Assembly: GCA_035550595.1 (NCBI GenBank)
Contig: DASZOV010000149.1
Location: 6,854 to 70,853, forward strand
DNA: 64,000 nt
Direction: 5' to 3'
Source: CALFMR01 sp035550595
GTDB taxonomy: Bacteria > Acidobacteriota > Vicinamibacteria > Vicinamibacterales > SCN-69-37
Below, in pieces: positions 50,429 to 58,294 of the stretch. Each line of letters begins with the position of its first letter. The first letter of the stretch is position 1. A program made the position numbers and the translations under genes. Under the pieces are notes generated by a model, which was given only the letters and a program-made list of their open reading frames with translations, ran no database searches and was not told the DNA's origin.

Positions 50429-51295
50429 TCACTTGTCAGCGACGCGTCGAGAGCTCGTCGACGTTTCCAGCCGGACTGAATCCGCGCGACCCAACAGGGC
50501 CTTGACGTCCGCGTAGAGCTCCCACGGCGCCGCGGGTTCGATCGCCTTCAATCGACCGCCGGCTCGCGCGCGCTCGTCCGTCGTCCCGCCGGCGAGCGCG
50601 ATGGCGCACGCGTCGACGGCGATCTCCAGATCCGCCGAGTCGATCAACGGAGCCAGGGCGTGCACGACATCCGGCGGCTCGGCGTGGCTCCTGAGCAGGC
50701 GGAGCACCGCGCGGCGTCGGCGAAGGCTCGGACGCTCTTCCTCTTGCGCGACGTCGGTGCGCCGGTCGAACGCTGACTGGACGATCAGATCATGGTCGCG
50801 CGCGAGGTGCACCTCGAGTGCCGTTTCCGCCCACGGCCGGCAGCAGTCGTCTTCGAGCGCCTTCAGCAACGCAGGGACGGCCTCGCGCCGGTCGAACCGG
50901 CCGAGCGCCTCGATCACGCCTGGAATCGCCTGACGTCGCGCGACGCGCATCAGCACGGCGAACACGTCGTCGGTGTCCCAGGAAGTCAACGCGAGCGCGG
51001 CTTCACGTTGAACGGCTTCCTCGTGGAGCCGAACCACCGGATCGTCTGCCGGCTCCTGCTCGAGATATTCGATGAGCACGTCTCTGGCGCCAAGACCACC
51101 GAGCGCGCGAACGGTCCAGCACCGGGGCCACGGCACGCTCCGCGCCCGGCCGCGGAGCAGGAAGTCGGCGAGCGGTCCGACTGCGCGTGGGCCGCTCGCG
51201 GCGAGCTTCGCCGACGCCGACTCGCCGTCGACGAGCGTGTCGAGCTGCCGCATCAGCTCCGGAATGGGATCGGGATTCGTCGCCGTTGAGTCCAC
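50429..51295 (-). CDS. HEAT-repeat domain protein
   Basis: 288 residues, probably a superhelix of HEAT/PBS-lyase-type repeats: RSVPWPRCWTVRALGGLGAR, LHEEAVQREAALALTSWDTD, AIPGVIEALGRFDRREAVPA and LIDSADLEIAVDACAIALAG. There is no catalytic motif; these folds bind protein partners. The GTG at 51295 was chosen because GGAGGAG lies seven bases upstream; the frame upstream of it is open but lacks a ribosome site. No signal peptide. It follows GH5 on the same strand after 150 bases that hold nothing recognisable, so a shared transcript is uncertain. Confidence 0.78.
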   Translation of the reverse strand: MDSTATNPDPIPELMRQLDTLVDGESASAKLAASGPRAVGPLADFLLRGRARSVPWPRCWTVRALGGLGARDVLIEYLEQEPADDPVVRLHEEAVQREAALALTSWDTDDVFAVLMRVARRQAIPGVIEALGRFDRREAVPALLKALEDDCCRPWAETALEVHLARDHDLIVQSAFDRRTDVAQEEERPSLRRRRAVLRLLRSHAEPPDVVHALAPLIDSADLEIAVDACAIALAGGTTDERARAGGRLKAIEPAAPWELYADVKALLGRADSVRLETSTSSRRVADK

Positions 51296-51445
51296 CGGAT
51301 GACTCCTCCGATCTGTCGAGTAGGAGTCATCAGCCCGAGGGCACGTCCGGCGAACTCCATCGCCTGTCCCCACGATAGCACCGGCGAGCGACGCGCCTCG
51401 ACGACGCGCGATACACCGTCGTCTGTCAGGTGGCGAGACCGGAGG

Positions 51446-52669
51446 TCATTGCATCCCTCCATGGAGCGCCGCCTTCGCGAACTCGCCGGACGCGTTCAGC
51501 TTGAAGCCGTCCCAGCTCGCCAGCAACGACGGTCCCCATTCGGGATCGAAGCACCACACCGTCCAACTGATGTTCCGGCTCTCGAGGTACTTGATGATGG
51601 CCGGGCCGTATTCAGGATCAGGTCCGCGAAAGCCGCGGCCTCGTCCGCGGCCGGCGGGAGGAGCGGGCGGTACCGCTGCGCGTGCGCCAGCCGCTGCGGG
51701 GGCGGCGAATCCACCGAACTCGGTCGCGATGAGCGGATACTTCGCGGCCGCGAATCCGAAGTCCTCTTCCCACTTCGGCTCCCAGGGTTTCGTCCGCTTG
51801 TTGGCGTAGGGATGCACGGTGTAGCCGATGCCCTCCGCATTGATCGGGCTGAGCCGCAGCGGCGTGAGATCGTACGCCCAGTCGAAGCCGGCGACGAGCG
51901 GAATGACTTGCGGGTCGTACGCGCGAATGATCCGGATCTCGTCCTCGACGATCGCTTTCCAGTCCGCCCATGCGATCGACCCGAGCTGATCGTTGTACGT
52001 CGTCGGCTCGTTGAACAGCTCGAAGAATGCGACCGTGTGATGGCCGGCGTAGTGACGCGCCATCGTGCGCCAGAAGCCGTAGGTTTCCTGTTCGGACGTG
52101 TCGTACATCGGATCCTGGAACAGGCCAGTCTTCAGGTTGCCGATCGAATGCCAGTCGATGATGACGTGCATGCCGAGCTCCGTGCACCAGCCGACGGCCT
52201 GATCGAGAAGCGCAACGTACGCGGCCGGCGTGCGCTCGCGCCAGGCGATGGGATGGACGGGAATGCGCACGAGCGTCGCGCCCATGTCCTTCACGGCGAC
52301 GAACAGATCGCGATTCCAGTGGCCCTGCATCTCGAGCTTGTCGGGATCGGAGATGTCGACACCACGGAAGAGCACCGGTGTGCCGGACGGATCGACGAAG
52401 CGGTTGCCCTTGACGGCGATGAGCGGCAGCGTCTCCGCGCCGTCGCGATACGCGCGTGCGCCGGGCGCGGCGTCGCGCCACCAGGCGTGATCGCGCGCGG
52501 GTGTCGCGGTGGACGCCGGCGCTTGCTGAGCGTTTGCGGTCTGACGTGCTGGCGCCGCGGCTCCCGCGGCGACGACGTCCGTATCGTGAGACGCGAACAC
52601 GAGCATCAATCCCACACCGGCCACGCCAACGGCCAGCGTCTTCCCGACGCGCCATGCCTGGACGCTCAT
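51446..52669 (-). CDS. Secreted glycoside hydrolase family 5 (cellulase-like)
   Basis: 407 residues with an N-terminal signal (LAVGVAGVGLMLVFASHDTD) and Ala-rich linker. The (beta/alpha)8 domain shows VLFRGVDISDPDKL, MHVIIDWHSIGNL, the acid/base E221 in FFELFNEPTTYND, YTVHPYANK and the nucleophile E317 in LIATEFGGF. After the nucleophile comes a Pro/Gly/Arg-rich insert (PPAGRGRGRGFRGPD), which resembles the insert in the propeller protein. The ATG at 52669 has AGGAGG upstream. The beta-glycan specificity (cellulose, mannan or other) cannot be read. Confidence 0.92.
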   Translation of the reverse strand: MSVQAWRVGKTLAVGVAGVGLMLVFASHDTDVVAAGAAAPARQTANAQQAPASTATPARDHAWWRDAAPGARAYRDGAETLPLIAVKGNRFVDPSGTPVLFRGVDISDPDKLEMQGHWNRDLFVAVKDMGATLVRIPVHPIAWRERTPAAYVALLDQAVGWCTELGMHVIIDWHSIGNLKTGLFQDPMYDTSEQETYGFWRTMARHYAGHHTVAFFELFNEPTTYNDQLGSIAWADWKAIVEDEIRIIRAYDPQVIPLVAGFDWAYDLTPLRLSPINAEGIGYTVHPYANKRTKPWEPKWEEDFGFAAAKYPLIATEFGGFAAPAAAGARAAVPPAPPAGRGRGRGFRGPDPEYGPAIIKYLESRNISWTVWCFDPEWGPSLLASWDGFKLNASGEFAKAALHGGMQ

Positions 52670-52839
52670 CCTTGCCTCCTGCCGCGACGCGGCGAACAGA
52701 CTCCGCTTGTGACCGTGAACGGGCCGCCTTCGGCCGGTGGGAACTGCCGCTGCTGGCCTGGAACGGGCGCCAGTGTATCGCCACTTGCGGTCGGACAGCG
52801 GTCCGGCTATCTTCGCCGGCACCCCGGCGGAGGACAGCC

Positions 52840-54045
52840 ATGGCTCTGTTCGCGTTCGATGGGACCTGGAACAAGGCGAAGGACGGCGAAGACCCGGGCT
52901 ATACCAACACGAACGTCAAGCGCTTCTACGACGCGTATCACTCGCGATCCGGCACCGACGATCTGTACGTCCCCGGCGTCGGCACGCGATTCGAGGAGCT
53001 CGGCCGGATTCTCGGCGGCGCGTTCGGACTCGGCGAGCTGCCGCGCCTGGACGACGCCTACGAACATCTCTGCGAGCAGTGGGCCGCCGGTGACTACGTC
53101 ATCGACATCGTCGGCTTCAGCCGCGGCGCGGCGACGACGCTCGACTTCTGCCACATCATCGAGGACCGCAAGATCCGCAAACCGAAATCCAAGACGGTCG
53201 TCGAAGCGAACCCGCGGATTCGTTTTCTCGGCGTCTGGGACGTCGTCGCCGCGTTCGGGCTCGCGAACCTGGGGCTGACGGACCTCAACATCGGCCATCA
53301 CCTGTCGCTGCCGAAGACGAATCTTCAATATGCCTTCCACGCGCTGGCGCTCGACGAGCGGCGGCCGTCGTTCCTGCCCACACGGCTGCACGGCGCGTAC
53401 GAAGTCTGGTTCCGCGGCGCGCACTCAGACGTCGGCGGCGGCAACGGCAATCGCGGGCTGAACGACATCACGCTGACGTGGATGATGCACAAGGCGATGG
53501 GCGCCGCGCTGCCGATCGCGGCGGAGGACATCGCCGGGCTCGCACCCGATCCGACGTGCCGGCCGAAACCGAGCTCCGATCTGCCACTGGACATCCGGCT
53601 CGTGACCGACGTCGATCGACGCCATTACACGGCCGCGCCGCTCGACGGCTGTCGCGCGACGCCCGACACGTGTTCGGTTGAAACGCTCATCGACGAGGAG
53701 AAGGCCGTCGCCGTCGGCGCGGGCGGCATCGAGACACTGCCCGAGGAATTCCAGACGCGCGTCACTCAGCTCCAGAGTGTCGCGTTGTATCAACTGAAGG
53801 CGCACGACTTCCCGATGACCGACCCGGTCGCGAACGGCACGGAAGGCCTGCTGTCGCTGATCGAAGCGCGCATCCCCCTGGTGACTGACGATGCGAAGCT
53901 GCTCCAGGCGCGCACGTCGACGATTCGTCTCGTCGACGAAACCGTGCGGCTGGCGAAGGCGAAGGGTTATCACACGATCAACGACTTCTTCGTCAACCAG
54001 GCGATCTTCAATCTGCGGCCGGTGTTTCCGTACTCGGACGAGTAA
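52840..54045 (+). CDS. DUF2235 alpha/beta-hydrolase-like protein
   Basis: 401 residues. The opening ALFAFDGTWNKAKDGED and the nucleophile elbow VGFSRGAATT (S94) are the DUF2235 marks, shared with Tle1-type phospholipase effectors of type VI secretion. FLGVWDVVAAFG and FRGAHSDVGGGNG supply the acidic and His positions of the expected Ser-Asp-His triad. There is no signal peptide, VgrG, PAAR or immunity-like gene beside it, so an effector role is not supported; an intracellular lipase or esterase is equally likely. GGAGGA precedes the ATG. It is divergent from GH5, 170 bases away. Confidence 0.87.
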   Translation: MALFAFDGTWNKAKDGEDPGYTNTNVKRFYDAYHSRSGTDDLYVPGVGTRFEELGRILGGAFGLGELPRLDDAYEHLCEQWAAGDYVIDIVGFSRGAATTLDFCHIIEDRKIRKPKSKTVVEANPRIRFLGVWDVVAAFGLANLGLTDLNIGHHLSLPKTNLQYAFHALALDERRPSFLPTRLHGAYEVWFRGAHSDVGGGNGNRGLNDITLTWMMHKAMGAALPIAAEDIAGLAPDPTCRPKPSSDLPLDIRLVTDVDRRHYTAAPLDGCRATPDTCSVETLIDEEKAVAVGAGGIETLPEEFQTRVTQLQSVALYQLKAHDFPMTDPVANGTEGLLSLIEARIPLVTDDAKLLQARTSTIRLVDETVRLAKAKGYHTINDFFVNQAIFNLRPVFPYSDE

Positions 54046-54047
54046 AG

Positions 54048-54207
54048 AGCAAGTTGGAAGTTTGAAGACAGAAGCCAGAAGTGGGTTCTGGGAGCGCTGG
54101 TCAACTTCGAACTCTGAACTCTGAACTTCGAACTTCGAACTTCGAATGAATGAGGCGCCTTCGGCGCGTCTTTTCAGTTCTTGACCAGGCTCTTCGAACT
54201 TCGAAAT
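54048..54207 (+). terminator. Long heptamer array with intrinsic terminator after the DUF2235 gene
   Basis: The longest copy of the module: GAAGTTTGAAGACAGAAGCC first, then five or more heptamers (TTCGAACTCTGAACTCTGAA, CTTCGAACTTCGAACTTCG), then GCGCC-TTC-GGCGC with GTCTTTTC (54153-54174), and another heptamer pair (CTCTTCGAACTTCGAA). Confidence 0.82.
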
Positions 54208-54210
54208 TGG

Positions 54211-55299
54211 TTAGTGGCGGGGCGGGCGTGCGCTGCCGGGTCCAGGCGCCGCGGGCAGGGCGGCATCGAGCACGCGTGTCGGCGATAGCGACACGTAGGA
54301 CGGCACGCGTTGCGGGTCCCAATGGTCCGCGCCGCCGAGCACGCGCGCCGCTGTCATCGTGGCCGCCTGTTTCATCGAAAGACGTCGCGCCCAGGGCACG
54401 CGCGCGGTCATGCTGCCGCCAGCGCCTCGGCTGGCGAACTCCTCGTAGCGCACGGTGTGTTCGCGTTCAGGCTGATTCCAATTGTGCCAGCCCGCCGGAC
54501 GAACGACGTCGGTCATGTCCGTGCGCAGCCAGGTGACCTGCGCGAAGGCGCGCCATGGACGTCCGAGGAAGACGTGAACGCCGGGCTCGCCCGTGATCCG
54601 GCCGTCGGCGAAGACGAAGCCGTATCGCTGCTCGGGCGGGGTCGACGCTGCCGTCAGATAGCCGTCGCGCCACGCGTGAAGCCAGCACCGCTCGAAGAAC
54701 GCCGTCGCGCCGCCGAAGATGAAATCCACGTGACCGGCGATGAGCGTGTCCTCGAAATATTGCCGGCCGCGATCGAGGAACACTGTGTCCTGCCAGCCGA
54801 GCAGGCGGCTGTTCCGCACGACGAGCCGATCGCCATCGACGCGCAGCGCAAGCGCCTGCGATCCCGGCCCGGCGTCGTTGACGATGGTCAGGTTCTCGAT
54901 CGCGAAGTCATCGGCGTCGATGGTGACCGTCGGCGTGCGATAGGTACCGATCGGCAACCCGTCGGGGCCGATGTCGGACGCCTTGCGATCGAACGTGATT
55001 GTCGTCGTGACGGGATCTTGTCCGACGAGCGACACGAAGCGCTTCTCGCGCTGCACGTACAGCCGCTCGTGATACACGCCAGGCTTGACGAGGATGACCC
55101 ACCGATGATCGGCGCTGGTCGATTGCGGCACGGCATCGATGGCCGCCTGCACGGTGCGAAACTGTCCGGATCCGCTGGCGTCGACGACGGCATCGGGCGG
55201 ATGAGCGGACGCGGCCTGCGCCTTCACGCCGACGCCCGATGAACCGATTCGCGCGACGCCGACGAGCGCGATGGACGCGACGACGATCGCCGTGCGCAT
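54211..55299 (-). CDS. Secreted pectinesterase (carbohydrate esterase family 8)
   Basis: 362 residues with a signal peptide (TAIVVASIALVGVARIG). The right-handed beta-helix enzyme shows AVVDASGSGQFRTVQAAID, QALALRVDGDRLVVRN, the catalytic QD (Q170, D171) in LLGWQDTVFLDRGRQ, D192 in GHVDFIFGGATAFFE and R247 in FLGRPWRAFAQ: all active-site positions are present. It removes methyl ester groups from homogalacturonan. The tail is Pro/Gly/Arg-rich. It is the most specific sign in the window of growth on plant cell wall. Confidence 0.95.
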   Translation of the reverse strand: MRTAIVVASIALVGVARIGSSGVGVKAQAASAHPPDAVVDASGSGQFRTVQAAIDAVPQSTSADHRWVILVKPGVYHERLYVQREKRFVSLVGQDPVTTTITFDRKASDIGPDGLPIGTYRTPTVTIDADDFAIENLTIVNDAGPGSQALALRVDGDRLVVRNSRLLGWQDTVFLDRGRQYFEDTLIAGHVDFIFGGATAFFERCWLHAWRDGYLTAASTPPEQRYGFVFADGRITGEPGVHVFLGRPWRAFAQVTWLRTDMTDVVRPAGWHNWNQPEREHTVRYEEFASRGAGGSMTARVPWARRLSMKQAATMTAARVLGGADHWDPQRVPSYVSLSPTRVLDAALPAAPGPGSARPPRH

Positions 55300-55362
55300 G
55301 CGCCAATTCTCGCCAGGAGCACGTCCTCGCGCAATGACGTGACGGCTGGCGAGCGGTCGGTG

Positions 55363-58146
55363 TTACTCCCGTCGCAGCGCGACGGCCGGGTCGACGCGGG
55401 CGGCGCGCCGTGCTGGCACGAGCGTCGCGATGAGCGCGACGAGGAGCAGGAAGACGACGGCCGACGCGAACGACACGGCGTCGAGCGGCGCGATGCCGAA
55501 GAGTTGCGACGCGAGATAGCGCACGCTCACGGCCGCGACGATCAGTCCGGCCGCGAGTCCCAGGCCGGTCGGGACGAGGCCCTGTCGAAGCACGAGCGCA
55601 ATGACTGCGGTGCGCGGCGCGCCAAGTGCGCGGCGGATGCCGATCTCCGGCGTGCGCTCGGTCACGAAGTAGCCGAGCATGCCGTACAGCCCCACGGCCG
55701 CGAGCACGAGTGCCAGCAGGCCGAAGAGCGCGAACAACGTCGCGCCAAGGCGGAATGGCAGGACGCCGCTCCGGACGGCCTCGGTCTCGGCGAGCGGTCG
55801 TACGTCGACGTACGGCAGATCGTCGCGCACACCGGACACCGCACGTCGCACGGCCTCCGCGTACCGGCTGGGCTCGCCCGTCGTGCGGACGAGGATCGAG
55901 GGCGTGCCGAACGGAATCGTGTCATGGTTCTGCGTCCGAGCCTCGAAGATCATCGGGGTCACCGCCGTCTCGAGGTATCGCCGCCGCTGTCCTTCCACGA
56001 CGCCGACGATGCGCGTGCAGCCGCCGCGTCGGACTTGGCGGCCGATCGGCACGCACAGCCCGACGACGTTGCCGTCATCAGCCATCAACCGAGCCATCCG
56101 CTCGTTGACGACGGCGACCGGCTCGGCACCCGCGGAATCCGAAGCCTCGATGCCGCGCCCCCGCAGCACCCGCGCGCCGATGGTCTCGAAGTAGCCGGCG
56201 CCCACGATATTCAGCACGCTGGCCTGCCGCATCGATACCGTGCGGCCGGGCAGCGCCCATTGCACCGGAACGCTGTAGTCGCCGCCGAGCGGCGCGACGT
56301 GAGTCACGGCCGAGCGCTCCACGCCAGGTACGGTCGAGAGCCGCGCCACGGCGTCGTCATAGACGGCGTTTCGAACCGTCGGCGCGTACCCGGCGCGCGC
56401 GAGATCCATCGTCACGACGAGCAGTCGATCGAGTGCGACGCCGCTGTCGATGGCGGCGATCTGCCGCACCGACCTGACGAACAGACCGGCACCGACGAGC
56501 AGCACGAGTGACAGCGCGATCTGCACGACAATCAACGCGCGCCGCGTACGGACGTGCTGCGGCGCGCCGATCGTGCGGGCATTGGCGAGCGCGCGCACGG
56601 GGTCGATCCGCGCCGCTCGAAGGGCGGGGAAGATGCCGAAGACGAGCCCTGTCACGAGAGACACCGCGAGCGCGAACACGAGCACGGAGCCGTCGATTCG
56701 TTCCGCCGACGGCGGCAGCGGGAACTGCCGCATCAGGCCCACCGCTCCAAATGCCACGACGACGCCAGCCACGCCGCCGAGGAGCGCCAGCACGAGGCTT
56801 TCGGTGAGTTGCTGCCGAACGACGCGCGCCGTGCTCGCGCCAATCGAGAGACGAACGCCGATTTCTCGGCGCCGGGTGATGGCACGCGCCAACAGGAGGT
56901 TCGCGACGTTCGCGCACGCGGCGGCGAGCGCGAGCAGTGAGGCGAGCATCACCCAGAGCGACAGGTTCCTGGCCTCGGCGCCGCCGAGCGCGCCAGCCAG
57001 CGTGAGCGGCTTCGTCAGCACCTCCGGTGTCGGGTCCAGGTCTATTTGCTCGCGGGCCGACGGCGGTCGGACTTCCTCGGCGTGGCGCAACGCGGCGGTC
57101 GCTTGGGCGATGGCGATTGTGTCGGTGACTCCTGGCGTGAGTCGCGCGATGTACCTGATGCCGAGGACCGTCGACCGCCAGGTTTCGTCGGCGTCCGAGT
57201 GGACGTCGAGCGGCACCGCAAGAGACGGCGGAATCCAGATATCGATTCGATCCTGGTCGATGCCGGTGAAGCCCTTTGCCGTGACGCCGCCGACCTCGAC
57301 GATTCGTCCGTTCAACCGCACGGATGTCCCGACGATGTCGGCAGCCGCTCCGAATCGTTCCTGCCACAACACATGGCTGATGAGAACGACGGGCGGGCCG
57401 CCAGGGAGGTCGTCCGCGGCGTCGAACAGCCGGCCGCGCGCAGGGTGAACGCCCAGCGTCTGTAGAAAATCGTGCGACACGAGCGCGGTGCGAACCTGCA
57501 CGGCATCGGCGCCGCGGCCGAGTGTCATCATCTCCCGCGGCGAGTACGCGCCGATGGCCGCGAACGCCGGCGCGCTCGTGCGCATCGTCTCGTAGTCGGT
57601 CCAGAAGCCGGGACCGCCATCGGGCGACTGCATCGATCCCGCATCACGCTTGATGTACACGCGGCGCAGCGACGACGGCTCGGAAACGCCGTCGGGTGCC
57701 TGCAGGAACAGCGCGTTGACGACGCTGAAGATCGCGGTCGTGCCGCCGATGCCGAGACCGAGTGTCGCAATGACCGCTGCGGTGAAGGCCGGCGACTTGC
57801 GCAGCGTCCGCACGGCGAAGCGGACGTCCTGCCAGATGCTCTCGACGATCGATTCCCAGCCGACGTCGCGCACGTGGTCTTTCACGGCGGCCGGGCTGCC
57901 CACAGCCGCCAGCGCGCAGCGCCGGGCTTCGCGCTCGTCGAGACCCGAGCGAACGTGCGCCTCGGTGGCGGCTTCGACGTACTGTCGCAGCTCGTCATCC
58001 AGATCGGCCTCGACGTGCCGACGCCGCACGATCGCCTGTAGCCCGCCGATCACTCGCCTGAACATCGTTCGGCCCCATTCGCGCCGGTCGGGCCAGCGCC
58101 CGTCGAACCGGCTCATCTCATCGCCGGCCGTGACTGGCCCGTTCAT
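55363..58146 (-). CDS. ADOP-type permease with N-terminal prefix domain
   Basis: 927 residues. The prefix domain (RRRHVEADLDDELRQYVEAA, LDEREARRCALAAVGSPAAV) precedes two MacB/FtsX units: FTAAVIATLGLGIGGTTAIF, a periplasmic domain, ACANVANLLLARAITRRREI and GVRLSIGASTARVVRQQLTE. The second ends with GMLGYFVTERTPEIGIRRAL and PARRAARVDPAVALRRE. No PadR gene precedes it, unlike the copy at 41193. ATGs at 58116 and near 58065 are alternative starts. The promoter is visible upstream. Confidence 0.94.
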   Translation of the reverse strand: MNGPVTAGDEMSRFDGRWPDRREWGRTMFRRVIGGLQAIVRRRHVEADLDDELRQYVEAATEAHVRSGLDEREARRCALAAVGSPAAVKDHVRDVGWESIVESIWQDVRFAVRTLRKSPAFTAAVIATLGLGIGGTTAIFSVVNALFLQAPDGVSEPSSLRRVYIKRDAGSMQSPDGGPGFWTDYETMRTSAPAFAAIGAYSPREMMTLGRGADAVQVRTALVSHDFLQTLGVHPARGRLFDAADDLPGGPPVVLISHVLWQERFGAAADIVGTSVRLNGRIVEVGGVTAKGFTGIDQDRIDIWIPPSLAVPLDVHSDADETWRSTVLGIRYIARLTPGVTDTIAIAQATAALRHAEEVRPPSAREQIDLDPTPEVLTKPLTLAGALGGAEARNLSLWVMLASLLALAAACANVANLLLARAITRRREIGVRLSIGASTARVVRQQLTESLVLALLGGVAGVVVAFGAVGLMRQFPLPPSAERIDGSVLVFALAVSLVTGLVFGIFPALRAARIDPVRALANARTIGAPQHVRTRRALIVVQIALSLVLLVGAGLFVRSVRQIAAIDSGVALDRLLVVTMDLARAGYAPTVRNAVYDDAVARLSTVPGVERSAVTHVAPLGGDYSVPVQWALPGRTVSMRQASVLNIVGAGYFETIGARVLRGRGIEASDSAGAEPVAVVNERMARLMADDGNVVGLCVPIGRQVRRGGCTRIVGVVEGQRRRYLETAVTPMIFEARTQNHDTIPFGTPSILVRTTGEPSRYAEAVRRAVSGVRDDLPYVDVRPLAETEAVRSGVLPFRLGATLFALFGLLALVLAAVGLYGMLGYFVTERTPEIGIRRALGAPRTAVIALVLRQGLVPTGLGLAAGLIVAAVSVRYLASQLFGIAPLDAVSFASAVVFLLLVALIATLVPARRAARVDPAVALRRE

Positions 58147-58169
58147 CTGGCGGGACTAGATGAAGCCCT

Positions 58170-58197
58170 ACGATACGCCACTTCTCTAGTTTGTCAA
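58170..58197 (-). promoter_or_regulatory. Sigma-70-like promoter of the ADOP permease
   Basis: On the minus strand a consensus -35 TTGACA (58192-58197), 16 bases, then TATCGT (58170-58175), 24 bases before the start codon. It is among the best -35 matches seen in the window. Confidence 0.65.
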
Positions 58198-58294
58198 GAT
58201 GACTTGCGAGCCGTCGCCCGAACCGAACGACCTGACGGCGTAACTGCTAGACTTTTGCAGAAAGAAGAAGGGCGCCTCGCGCCTCATCCATCCC

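Noticed and set aside
52840..54045. Type VI secretion effector locus
   Set aside because: The DUF2235 protein resembles Tle1 effectors, but no VgrG, Hcp, PAAR or immunity gene is nearby, so the context does not support it.
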